From JAEUNX01 sp034004685 (GTDB taxonomy: Bacteria; Pseudomonadota; Gammaproteobacteria; Burkholderiales; Rhodocyclaceae): a DNA stretch of 43,134 nt. This document shows positions 36,342-43,017 of the stretch, in pieces; position 1 is the first letter of the stretch; each line of letters opens with the position of its first letter. Position numbers and translations under genes: made by a program. The notes beneath the pieces are model-generated. The model made no database searches, was not told the origin of the DNA, and worked only from the letters and a program-made list of their open reading frames with translations. The stretch spans positions 1 to 43,134 of the forward strand of contig JAVEWG010000032.1 in the NCBI GenBank assembly GCA_034004685.1, written 5' to 3'.

Positions 36342-36499
36342 TGATGAAGCAATCAAAAGTCATTAGGCTGATCTTGGCGGCTCTCGCGCTAAGTGCATTG
36401 GCACTATGGATTCGGCATGAGTTGATGGTCGATAGCTGCCTTGATCGAGGAGGGCGATGGAACCGGGAGCTTTCAATTTGTGAGGGTGCAACCGAGTAG
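36341..36499 (+). CDS. 52-aa membrane immunity candidate for tip 3
   Basis: MMKQSKVIRLILAALALSAL, then ALWIRHELMVDSCLDRGG and RWNRELSICEGATE. One membrane helix (about residues 8-24) with the C-terminal part outside and two cysteines (33 and 48 by inspection). The ATG overlaps the tip-3 stop in the form TGATG, a strong sign of coupling. Short proteins with the CLDxGGRWN pattern follow this tip type elsewhere, as I recall, which supports an immunity role. Too short for standard gene finding, but positional evidence is good. Confidence 0.7.
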   Translation: MMKQSKVIRLILAALALSALALWIRHELMVDSCLDRGGRWNRELSICEGATE

Positions 36500-36579
36500 C
36501 GGCACCGGGATATTTGGGAACACGAATAACCCGTAAAAGCCTCCCCCACCGCGCTTCGCGCGGTAGCTGCTGAAATGAG

Positions 36580-36603
36580 AAGGGCCGCGATTGCGGCCCT
36601 TCG
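36580..36603. terminator. Strong hairpin downstream of tip-3 immunity gene
   Basis: Perfect 10-bp GC-rich stem with a 4-nt loop; GTCTATC follows, so it is not a classical intrinsic terminator but could end or stabilise the transcript. Confidence 0.4.
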
Positions 36604-36688
36604 TCTATCCGTTGATTCTCTGCGCCGCTTGGGCGGCGGTGATGATCGGGATGCCCTGATGGCTCCCATCGACAGCAGATGAAAAATT

Positions 36689-36706
36689 GGGGCCAGACCA
36701 CGATAA
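36689..36706. repeat. Seam motif, copy 2
   Basis: GGGGCCAGACCACGATAA, one base different from the copy at 32732. It precedes an Rhs fragment by 7 nt. Confidence 0.65.
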
Positions 36707-36768
36707 ACAACGACTACCAAGAAAATGGCCTGCTCGTCAGCCTCGCCGACACCAAGAAAGCAAAAAAA

Positions 36769-36784
36769 GGTCAGACCGCGATAA
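36769..36784. repeat. Seam motif, copy 3
   Basis: GGTCAGACCGCGATAA, at the end of the first Rhs scrap and before the second. Confidence 0.6.
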
Positions 36785-36928
36785 ACAGGCCGTCGCCTGC
36801 CGGGGTCGGCGCTGTCAGGCCCGCAACCGCCTGGGCTCCGGTGATGGAAACCACCACCGCCAGCGGCCAAGTCAAAGGCCCGCTCACCTACGGCGAGCCC
36901 AAACCGGTCGAAGGGCAGCGGGGCAGCG

Positions 36929-37273
36929 TCAGGTGGTAAGGCCGTCGAGGCCCCCGTTGCGGGCCAGCAGGTCGTCGGTGACTTCCATGACGAAAGCCGG
37001 CTTGTTGCCCGGCGGGACTTCGGCGATGGCGTCTACGAACAGAGCCCGGGCTTCCTGGTCCTCATAGACCATCCTGGCATCGAAGGCCCGCTGCCAGGTG
37101 GCCCGGTCGGGCCATTCGGCCATGGCCACGAAGCGGCCGTCCGCCTCCTGGTGCAGCCGGGAGCCCAGGCCGCCGTAGATGCGGGCGATCTGGCGGGTGC
37201 CGCGCCGCCAGGCTTGCCGGAACTGTTCTTCCTTGCCGGGTTTGACCCGCCACCAATAGACCACCACGAACAT
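36929..37273 (-). CDS. Antibiotic biosynthesis monooxygenase (ABM) domain protein
   Basis: 114 aa, a single dimeric ferredoxin-like ABM domain. Pattern: VVVYWWRVKPGKEEQFRQAW, RLHQEADGRFVAMAEW and a late FVMEV strand. ABM proteins include small cofactor-free quinol monooxygenases and haem-degrading enzymes; the substrate is unknown. GGGAG precedes the ATG at 37273. The last residues (LLARNGGLDGLTT) differ from the fragment at 26353-26466 (LLARTGALEEEGE), so this copy's end was probably rewritten when the Rhs island joined. Confidence 0.82.
   Translation of the reverse strand: MFVVVYWWRVKPGKEEQFRQAWRRGTRQIARIYGGLGSRLHQEADGRFVAMAEWPDRATWQRAFDARMVYEDQEARALFVDAIAEVPPGNKPAFVMEVTDDLLARNGGLDGLTT
36958..37042 (+). 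repeat. 85-bp direct repeat, right copy
   Basis: Identical to 26382-26466. It lies inside the monooxygenase gene near its 3' end. Confidence 0.9.
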
Positions 37274-37442
37274 GCCGCTCTCCCTTCAGGCAAGCGCTGC
37301 CATCCAAGTGTAGATCAGGCCTGGTCGCCGATCCGGAATCCGCCCCAGTGCCGCCCCAGCACGTGGATGGGGGCGGAGATGTCGTGGACGATCTCGCCGG
37401 CATTCTGGTGGCTTGATTGTGGTGTTTAAGGGGGCGCTGGAA

Positions 37443-37667
37443 TCAGGCCAGCAGATCCCGGGCGTCTTCCTGCCACCAGGCCAGGGCCTGGTAGTAGCCC
37501 GCCCACACGCATCCGTTGCAGCCCCGGCCGCAGCAGGTGTCGGGGGGCGGTGGCGGGGCACGGTGGGTCTGGCCAGCGGCGGTCAGGCGGACCTGGATGG
37601 CGGCCACCATGGCTTCGGCCTCCGGCAGGTTGGCGGGGCTCTGGTGGAGGGGGTCGGGGGTGCTCAC
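37443..37667 (-). CDS. Oxidored-like mini-protein
   Basis: 74 aa. The C-terminal half is the oxidoreductase-like domain, DTCCGRGCNGCVWAGYYQAL, a four-cysteine motif (CCGxGCxxCVW) shared with short proteins of eukaryotes and bacteria and of unknown function; a metal or cluster site is possible. A proline-rich linker (APPPPP) precedes it. The start is the GTG at 37667, 5 nt after the stop of the PaiB-like gene, so the two are probably coupled. An internal ATG is an alternative. Confidence 0.75.
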   Translation of the reverse strand: MSTPDPLHQSPANLPEAEAMVAAIQVRLTAAGQTHRAPPPPPDTCCGRGCNGCVWAGYYQALAWWQEDARDLLA

Positions 37668-37672
37668 GGGGT

Positions 37673-38314
37673 TCAAGCCTTGGGGGGGCGCAAGGCGTCC
37701 CGGGCCAGGTCTTCCAGCATCAGGCCGGCCAGGGCCTGGGCCTCCGGGTGCTCGTCCTGGCCCAGGTGGGCGATGACCCCCTGGCGGTCTGCCGCCGTGC
37801 GGTTCTGGGAGAGCTTGAACTTGGCCTGCCAGCGCTCCACCCGCAGGGCAAAGGCCACGATGCCCGGGAGCATCCGGGCCTGGGCCTCGGCGGGCATCGC
37901 CGGGCCATCCGGTTCGGCCACCGGCGGGTCGTAGCGCTCGGTGAGGGTATTGACGATCCAGGCCTGCCGGGCCGGGTCGTCCAGCACCTCCACGGTGCCC
38001 CAGGCATGGGCCACCGCGAAGTTCCAGGTGGGCACGCCGGGGGCAGCGTACCAACTGGGGGACACATAGGCGTGGGGGCCGGTGAAGATGGCCAGGGCTT
38101 TTTCGCCAGGGGCGAAGGCGGCTTGGGGGTTGGCCCGGGCCAGGTGGCCGTAGAGGGTGCCCTGGGGGCCTTGGTCCGGCGCCAGGAAGAAGGGGATGTG
38201 GTTGGCGTCGGGCAGGCCGTCCCGGGTGGTCACCAGGGTGGCGAAGCTGTAGGCCTCCACCAGGGCGGCAATGCGATCCAGGTTGGTTTCGTGGAAATGG
38301 GGCGGAATGTACAT
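37673..38314 (-). CDS. PaiB-like FMN-binding protein
   Basis: 213 aa. The family signature MYIPPHFHETNLDRIAALVE and VTTRDGLPDANHIPFFL marks the FMN-binding PaiB family, called negative transcriptional regulators after Bacillus PaiB; many members may be simple flavin enzymes. HAYVSPSWY and VPTWNFAVAHAWG are the typical core. No DNA-binding motif is visible, so 'regulator' is a name only. It starts 3 nt after the stop of the BamE-domain gene and is followed by the Oxidored-like gene. Confidence 0.9.
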   Translation of the reverse strand: MYIPPHFHETNLDRIAALVEAYSFATLVTTRDGLPDANHIPFFLAPDQGPQGTLYGHLARANPQAAFAPGEKALAIFTGPHAYVSPSWYAAPGVPTWNFAVAHAWGTVEVLDDPARQAWIVNTLTERYDPPVAEPDGPAMPAEAQARMLPGIVAFALRVERWQAKFKLSQNRTAADRQGVIAHLGQDEHPEAQALAGLMLEDLARDALRPPKA

Positions 38315-38317
38315 GGC

Positions 38318-38803
38318 TCAGGAGCGCAGGTCGGTGTGCCGGCCAGTGGTGACCACCCGGCCATCGGTGTTGAAGGTGACGGTGAAGTACACCCGGCCGG
38401 TGGGGTCCTGGTTGTCGATCAGCCAGCGCCACAGGTGTTCCTGCTTGAGTTCGAAGAACTCCCGCTTGGCGGGCCGGCCCAGGCGGCGCAGCACTTCCGG
38501 GCCGGTCATGCCGGGCTGGATGCGGGCGAAGTTGGCTTCGGTGAGGACTTGCTCGATCTTGATCAGGATCTGATCCGGGCCGAGGGTGGCCTGGAAGCAC
38601 TCGGTACCCTCCGGCTGGCGGCTGAACTCCCAGGTGATGGAGCCATCCTCGTTGCGCCATTCCTGGTTGGGCTTGCCCATCCGCTCCCGCACCTCCCGGG
38701 CGGTGGATACCCCGGGCTTGAGTTCCTGAAGGGCGATTCGGTCACAGGCGGGCAGGCCTAAGGCGGCGAAAAGGGCGCAGAGCAGGGCAAGGAGGCGGCG
38801 CAT
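38318..38803 (-). CDS. BamE-domain (SmpA/OmlA) lipoprotein
   Basis: 161 aa. The signal ends in LPAC, lipidated at C20. Two BamE-like segments follow: LKPGVSTAREVRERMGKP (about 29-46) and IQPGMTGPEVLRRLGRP (about 98-114). BamE is part of the outer-membrane beta-barrel assembly machine and has one such domain; this double form is a paralogue, not certain to act with BamA. Likely on the inner leaflet of the outer membrane. Divergent from the binding-protein gene by 81 bp. Confidence 0.82.
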   Translation of the reverse strand: MRRLLALLCALFAALGLPACDRIALQELKPGVSTAREVRERMGKPNQEWRNEDGSITWEFSRQPEGTECFQATLGPDQILIKIEQVLTEANFARIQPGMTGPEVLRRLGRPAKREFFELKQEHLWRWLIDNQDPTGRVYFTVTFNTDGRVVTTGRHTDLRS

Positions 38804-38884
38804 GGCTGAAGGGCGTGGCTGGGCGACGAGGGGCCCTAGAATACGCCTTTCAGGTACCGTGGCATTGATCCGGAAAAAGACGCG

Positions 38885-40003
38885 ATGATGAAAAAACACC
38901 TGTGCCCCCTGCTCCTGGCCGCCCTGTTCGCAGCCCCTGCCCTGGCCGACCGGGTGGTGAAGATCGGTTTTGCCGGGCCCCTGACCGGCCCCCTGGCCCA
39001 CGTGGGCAAGGACGAGGAATACGGCGCCCGCCTGGCCCTGGAGGATGCCAACGCCCAGGGCCACGCCCTGGCGGGGGAAAAGCTGCGCTTCGAACTGGTG
39101 GCGGAAGACGACCAGGCCGACCCCCGGGTGGCCACCACCGTGGCCCAGCGACTGGTGGATGGCGGCGTGGTGGCGGTGGTGGGCCACGTGACCTCCGGCG
39201 CGGCCATCCCCGCCTCCCGCATCTACCACCAGGCCGGGGTGGCGGTGATCACCCCCTCGGCCACCAGCCCCCAGCTCACCCGCCAGAACTACCGGGAAAC
39301 CTTCCGTCTCATCGCCAATGACCTGCAACAGGGCACGGCCATGGCCCAATACGCCCAGGAAACCCTCCAGGCCCGCCGCATCGCCGTGATCGACGACCGC
39401 ACCGCCTACGGCCAGGGCCTGGCCGACGCCTTTGCGGACCAGGCCAAAGCCCGGGGCCTGGACGTGGTGGGGCGGGAATTCACCCACGACAAGGCCACCG
39501 ACTTCACCGCCATCCTCACCAAGCTCAAGGCCCCCCGCCCCGACGCCATTTTTTACGGCGGCATGGACGCCCAGGCCGCCCCCCTCCTGAAGCAGATGCG
39601 CCAGCTGGGCATCCCGGCCCGCTACCTGGGGGGCGACGGCCTATGCACCGCCCAGACCCTCCAGATGGCCGGCCCGGCCCTGGACGACCGGGTGTTCTGC
39701 ACCCAGGCCGGCACTCCCATGGCCCGCATGCCGGGCGGCGCGGCCTTCAAAACCCGCTTCGAACAACGCTTCAAGACCCCCGTCCAGCTCTACGCCCCCT
39801 ACGCCTATGACGCCGCCACCGCCCTGGTGCGGGCCGTGGCGGCAGCGGGCAGCGCCGATCCGGACAAGCTCCTGGCGGCCCTGGCGGGGGTTTCCTTCAA
39901 GGGCATCACCGGCCCGGTGGCCTTCGATGGCCGGGGGGATGTGCGGCAGGCGGGGGTGACCCTGTACCGCTACGGGGGCGGAGGGTGGCAGCCCTTGCCT
40001 TGA
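38885..40003 (+). CDS. Branched-chain amino-acid type periplasmic binding protein
   Basis: 372 aa with a signal peptide (MMKKHLCPLLLAALFAAPALA). It is a LivJ/Peripla_BP_6 two-lobe protein: KIGFAGPLTGPLAHVG at the start, VVAVVGHVTSGAAIPAS, VITPSATSPQLT, and AVIDDRTAYGQGLADAF. Members bind leucine, isoleucine, valine or other amides for an ABC importer. No permease or ATPase gene is next to it, so it is an orphan or serves a transporter elsewhere. Starts at 38885 and 38888 are both possible. Confidence 0.92.
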   Translation: MMKKHLCPLLLAALFAAPALADRVVKIGFAGPLTGPLAHVGKDEEYGARLALEDANAQGHALAGEKLRFELVAEDDQADPRVATTVAQRLVDGGVVAVVGHVTSGAAIPASRIYHQAGVAVITPSATSPQLTRQNYRETFRLIANDLQQGTAMAQYAQETLQARRIAVIDDRTAYGQGLADAFADQAKARGLDVVGREFTHDKATDFTAILTKLKAPRPDAIFYGGMDAQAAPLLKQMRQLGIPARYLGGDGLCTAQTLQMAGPALDDRVFCTQAGTPMARMPGGAAFKTRFEQRFKTPVQLYAPYAYDAATALVRAVAAAGSADPDKLLAALAGVSFKGITGPVAFDGRGDVRQAGVTLYRYGGGGWQPLP

Positions 40004-40129
40004 GGCGCCGTGCTGATTTTGGGGGCTGACCCCGATTGCTGGGGGCTGCGGCGGGGGCTGGCGGCGCCGGATCTGGAATGAGCCCACAGGATGGAAGGTG
40101 GCGCGAAGCCAGATGGTGAATGCCGTTTC

Positions 40130-40162
40130 ATGCGCGTATATTATGCGCATCATTTTGCGCAT
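40130..40162 (+). promoter_or_regulatory. Operator over the -10 box of ccdAB
   Basis: ATGCGC (40130-40135) and GCGCAT (40145-40150) form an inverted repeat around a likely -10 box TATATT (40137-40142). A third half-site TGCGCAT lies at 40156-40162. Binding there would block transcription, as in CcdA autoregulation. The -35 (TGGTGA near 40113) is weak. Confidence 0.6.
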
Positions 40163-40172
40163 TCCATGAGCC

Positions 40173-40418
40173 ATGAACCCCCTGTACAACCCGTTGGCCC
40201 CAAAGCGGGCCGCCAACCTGAGCATCAACGCCGACTTGCTGGCCAAGGCAAAAGCGGCGGACATCAACCTATCGGCCACCCTTGAACAAGCCCTCTCCGA
40301 AGCCCTGCGGCAACGTCAGCGGGAGCAATGGTTGGCCGAGAACAAGACGGCTATCGAGGCCTACAACCAGCGGGTGCAAGCGCAAGGGGTGTTCAGCGAC
40401 GACCTGAGGACTTTTTGA
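40173..40418 (+). CDS. ccdA: CcdA-family antitoxin
   Basis: 81 aa. The N-terminus (KRAANLSINADLLAKAKAAD) is the ribbon-helix-helix DNA-binding part, and the C-terminus (QREQWLAENKTAIEAYNQRV, then FSDDLRTF) is the flexible CcdB-binding tail. Ends as TGATG, sharing a base with the toxin start. It should bind CcdB and repress the operator just upstream. Confidence 0.92.
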   Translation: MNPLYNPLAPKRAANLSINADLLAKAKAADINLSATLEQALSEALRQRQREQWLAENKTAIEAYNQRVQAQGVFSDDLRTF

Positions 40419-40735
40419 TGGCGCAGTTTTCCGTTTACAAGAACCCCAACGGGAAAACCCAGGGCGCCTATCCTTACCTGCTGGATATCCAGAACGACTT
40501 GCTGGACAACTTGGCGACCCGGGTCGTGGTGCCCCTGACCCCTGCCCCGGCCATGGAAGGGAAAGCCATCAAGACCCTCATGCCCCTGGTAAACGTGGAA
40601 GGCAAGCCGTACGTGATGCTGACCCCCCAACTCGCAGGGATTTCCAGCAAGCAACTGGGCGGCCTGGCGGCCGATCTTTCCCATGAACGGGAGGCGATCA
40701 TTGCCGCGCTGGATCTGTTGATTACCGGTTTCTGA
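40418..40735 (+). CDS. ccdB: CcdB-family toxin
   Basis: 105 aa. CcdB traps DNA gyrase in a cleaved complex. The sequence MAQFSVYKNPNG, YPYLLDIQNDLLDNL, RVVVPL and the last residues ITGF agree with CcdB; the C-terminal Trp-Gly-Ile of F-plasmid CcdB, important for gyrase binding, is not present, so potency may differ. Overlaps ccdA by one base. It borders the integron remnant, a common place for toxin-antitoxin pairs. Confidence 0.92.
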   Translation: MAQFSVYKNPNGKTQGAYPYLLDIQNDLLDNLATRVVVPLTPAPAMEGKAIKTLMPLVNVEGKPYVMLTPQLAGISSKQLGGLAADLSHEREAIIAALDLLITGF

Positions 40736-40766
40736 ATGCGCGGGTTGCGAACTGATCGGCCCCGGA

Positions 40767-40786
40767 GGTTGAGCGCCAGGTTATGC
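40767..40786. repeat. Truncated attC (half site)
   Basis: GGTTGAGCGCCAGGTTATGC at 40767-40786: the L' and R' half (R' GTTATGC). On the minus strand this is GCATAAC holding the stop codon of the membrane protein gene. The partner half expected at about 40740 is not found, so the array ends here. Confidence 0.65.
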
Positions 40787-41059
40787 ATTAGTGTCCCCAT
40801 TTGAGAGGGTAGCTTTCGAGCGCCCAGTGCGAGACCAAACAAGCCAGAAAACAGAGGCTGCGCCAGCCAATGTGAATGGGGGGACGACCATGAACAAGAG
40901 AATGCCAAACCCCATGTCGTCGCCTAGTTCAGCCCGAGAATTCATACCGGTCGAGAACATTTCGTAATAGGCAGCGAGCTCTTCTGCAAGCCAAGTAAAT
41001 GCAGGCAAGCTGATAAGAGCAGCCGCTACTGCCAAGGGCACGCGTAGACCTTTATGCAT
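40781..41059 (-). CDS. Two-helix membrane protein in an integron cassette
   Basis: 92 aa, not recognised. Two membrane helices (LRVPLAVAAALISLPAFTWL and GILLFMVVPPFTLAGAASVF) with a short loop between (STGMNSRAELGDDMG). Its ATG at 41059 lies in the GTTATGCAT of the preceding attC and its TAA lies in the next one, the tight fit of a cassette gene. A frame open to 41107 would enter the MITE-like element and is rejected. Function unknown. Confidence 0.68.
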   Translation of the reverse strand: MHKGLRVPLAVAAALISLPAFTWLAEELAAYYEMFSTGMNSRAELGDDMGFGILLFMVVPPFTLAGAASVFWLVWSRTGRSKATLSNGDTNA

Positions 41060-41243
41060 AACGAGGCTGTAGAAAAACCCTGTTTTGAACAAAAAATAGG
41101 GCTGCAAGTGCTTGATTTACAGGGCTTGCAATTTGCATGATTGACTTATTCTACAGCCTCAACGTCGAGCTGACCGGCGCTGCGCGGCTTTATCGCGCAG
41201 CGTCCAGCGACCGAAGGGAGCGAGGTTGAGCGCCATGTTATAC
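41056..41243. repeat. attC site split by an insert
   Basis: R'' GCATAAC at 41056-41062 and R' GTTATAC at 41237-41243 bound the site. Between them lie AACGTCGAGCTGACC (41161-41175) and GGTTGAGCGCCATGTT, imperfectly complementary as in attC, and an inner hairpin CGCTGCGCG / CGCGCAGCG. The MITE-like element separates R'' from the rest. Confidence 0.75.
41063..41160. mobile_element. 98-bp MITE-like element inside attC
   Basis: Perfect 12-bp terminal inverted repeats GAGGCTGTAGAA (41063-41074) and TTCTACAGCCTC (41149-41160). No coding capacity. AAC precedes and follows it, a possible 3-bp target duplication. Without it the attC reads GCATAACGTCGAGC. Confidence 0.75.
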
Positions 41244-41247
41244 ATGG

Positions 41248-42603
41248 CTAGTTCACGGCGAACATGCTCAGCTTCTGACAGAATATTGGAAGTAGCCTTT
41301 CTCGATCTACGCTGTACTGCCAAAGTGACTGCCCGAATCGCTTAATTGGATCGTTCGCGTCAATTCCTTGATACTCGGATTCACTTAGCATTGAAAAGCG
41401 GACCCAATTCATCAGCCAAAACAACTTGCGCTTGCCTTCCTCTTCTTCGTTAAGTTCACGAAATCCAAGTTGTTCGCACAGAGTCGAAAACGATATTCTC
41501 CCCAACAGGATATTTCCGAACACGTTCGGGTTTACGACCTTGACGACCGCGATGAAAACGATAATAGGAACGAGTCGAAGATTATTCTCTCCAGACGTGC
41601 TGTAGATAATCGCCAAGTTGGTAAATACCTTCTCCAACTGCCTTAGCGAAAGATTGAAATGCTGAGCCAGCGGAATTAAGCAATCGACGATATTACGATC
41701 ATCGCCCCAAGTTGTAATCTCATGCAGCTGAAGCAGCTTCTTGATGTACAACTCGATGTCGTTGCTGTATCGATCAGTAACCCTCTTTGGAATGGATGTT
41801 TCAATGTTAATGAACTTTTGGAGATAGGTATGGGCGTCAATATTTTGCCCATATACGCTCCTAATTGCTTCCTCGAGTTGCTGCTTATGCATCACAAGAA
41901 GGAAGACAACGTTCTTAACGGAAAATAGGTGCTTTATCTTCTCAAGAACCTCCACTGCAAAGGAGGGTTTGCATCTATCTAGTTCGTCGATAACGATAAC
42001 AAGCCGACCGCTGCTGTTGTCCATCAGATTTGCCGGCAAGTCTGATAGAGACTCTCGAAATGACTGAATGAGTTCAGTCTCTTTGCTGTGTGCGTTAAGG
42101 CGCTCGTTGACCAAGTCTGCGATTGTTTCGGAAGTATCAGCGGCAACGTCGTCACCTATTTCCGACAAGGCGTCAATGTCGGATTCCTTAATAATTCCAA
42201 GTGTTGCTGCTTTGATGCCGATCTTCGCTGTCCATGAGAGCAGGCGAACCCCGACTTTCTTTGCTTTGTCCTTAAAAGCCGAACTTCTCTGAGATTCGGC
42301 GGAGTGCTGATCTACGTACGAGGTGATTGCGCTCGCAATTGAAATGAATGCGTCTTCCGTGTAGTCATTTTGAAACGCGTCGATGTAGATACTCGGAATG
42401 CCTTTCTCTTTCAAAAGGCCCTGCCACATCCTTACGAATGTCGTTTTTCCCTCACCCCATTTTCCATCAAGCGAGATTACTAGTTCGTCCGTCGAGCGAG
42501 TAACCAAATTTGATAGAGCGTCCCCAAATTGTTGGCGTTGGAGTACGTCGTTCCTGAATCCATCTGAATCTTCAACCACCAAGGAGGGTGTGACTAGTTT
42601 CAT
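41248..42603 (-). CDS. KAP-family P-loop NTPase in an integron cassette
   Basis: 451 aa. Walker A is DGKWGEGKTTFV (about residues 46-57) and Walker B is LVIVIDELDRCKPSF, the ID-E-DR pattern of KAP NTPases. Two weakly hydrophobic stretches between Walker A and B may be the membrane insertion of KAP proteins. KAP NTPases include phage-exclusion protein PifA and the QatA defence component; a defence role here is inference. The ATG at 42603 is chosen because it follows the attC; a longer frame to 42684 reads through attC DNA. Much lower GC than neighbours. Confidence 0.82.
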   Translation of the reverse strand: MKLVTPSLVVEDSDGFRNDVLQRQQFGDALSNLVTRSTDELVISLDGKWGEGKTTFVRMWQGLLKEKGIPSIYIDAFQNDYTEDAFISIASAITSYVDQHSAESQRSSAFKDKAKKVGVRLLSWTAKIGIKAATLGIIKESDIDALSEIGDDVAADTSETIADLVNERLNAHSKETELIQSFRESLSDLPANLMDNSSGRLVIVIDELDRCKPSFAVEVLEKIKHLFSVKNVVFLLVMHKQQLEEAIRSVYGQNIDAHTYLQKFINIETSIPKRVTDRYSNDIELYIKKLLQLHEITTWGDDRNIVDCLIPLAQHFNLSLRQLEKVFTNLAIIYSTSGENNLRLVPIIVFIAVVKVVNPNVFGNILLGRISFSTLCEQLGFRELNEEEEGKRKLFWLMNWVRFSMLSESEYQGIDANDPIKRFGQSLWQYSVDRERLLPIFCQKLSMFAVN

Positions 42604-42618
42604 AGGTGCCTCGAATGG

Positions 42619-42744
42619 GTATAACGTAGAGGTAACCGGCGCGCGGAGGCATGGGACCCTGGCCAGGCAGCGCCAATTGTTCATGTTGCGCCGCGCGGCC
42701 AGGGTCCCATGCCGTAGCGCGTCCGGTTGACCGACATGTTAGGC
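42619..42744. repeat. Complete attC site, 126 bp
   Basis: GTATAAC (42619-42625) at one end and GTTAGGC (42738-42744) at the other. Inner arms GTAACCGGCGCGC and GCGCGTCCGGTTGACC are imperfectly complementary, and a long inner stem GGCATGGGACCCTGGCC / GGCCAGGGTCCCATGCC follows. On the minus strand the stop TAA of the acyltransferase sits in GCCTAAC, as usual for cassettes. Confidence 0.82.
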
Positions 42745-43017
42745 CTCATTTGGGCGTGAGAATCTACTAATGATTTGAGTGCGAACGTGGTCGCGAATGC
42801 GGTCACAAAGTGGAGTCAGCGCGAAGACTGTGAGCATCACACCCGCGGCGACAAACAACGCGTGCGTCTTGGATGTCGAAGCCCATGGGCTGATGGCGCA
42901 CAGGAAGCAGATGATCGGATAGTGGAAGAGATACAAGGGAAATGTCAGCGAGCCAAGCCAACGAATCGCCTTACTAGCAGGCAGCTGAAACTTGCTACGT
43001 TCAAACAGTGAGGTGCC
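42739..43017 (-). pseudogene. Acyltransferase-3 family protein, C-terminal remnant
   Basis: The frame reads SLFERSKFQLPASKAIRWLG, then SLTFPLYLFHYPIICFLCAI and ends in FSRPNEA. The LTFPLYLFHYP segment is the mark of the last helices of integral membrane acyltransferase-3 proteins, which add acetyl or other acyl groups to sugars or lipids. Everything upstream is lost where the IS3-type element begins (about 43009). Stop TAA overlaps the attC, so it was the gene of a cassette. Confidence 0.78.

Larger units (their letters stand above)
36500..36928. other. Decayed Rhs scraps and hairpins
   Basis: No live gene. 36549-36565 is a 7-bp hairpin (ACCGCGC, TTC, GCGCGGT). 36580-36603 is a perfect 10-bp stem (GAAGGGCCGC, loop GATT, GCGGCCCTTC) without a T-tract. 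36714-36756 copies 30269-30311 of the Rhs gene at 41 of 43 bases. 36815-36925 is a patchwork of the Rhs sequence near 31475-31670 with internal losses. Confidence 0.7.

Noticed and set aside
26737..36499. Type VI secretion-linked Rhs locus
   Set aside because: No PAAR, VgrG, EagR or other type VI gene was found; the main protein has a Sec signal peptide instead.
36679..36939. 86-aa frame over the Rhs scraps
   Set aside because: It joins unrelated fragments of the Rhs gene and is not a working gene.
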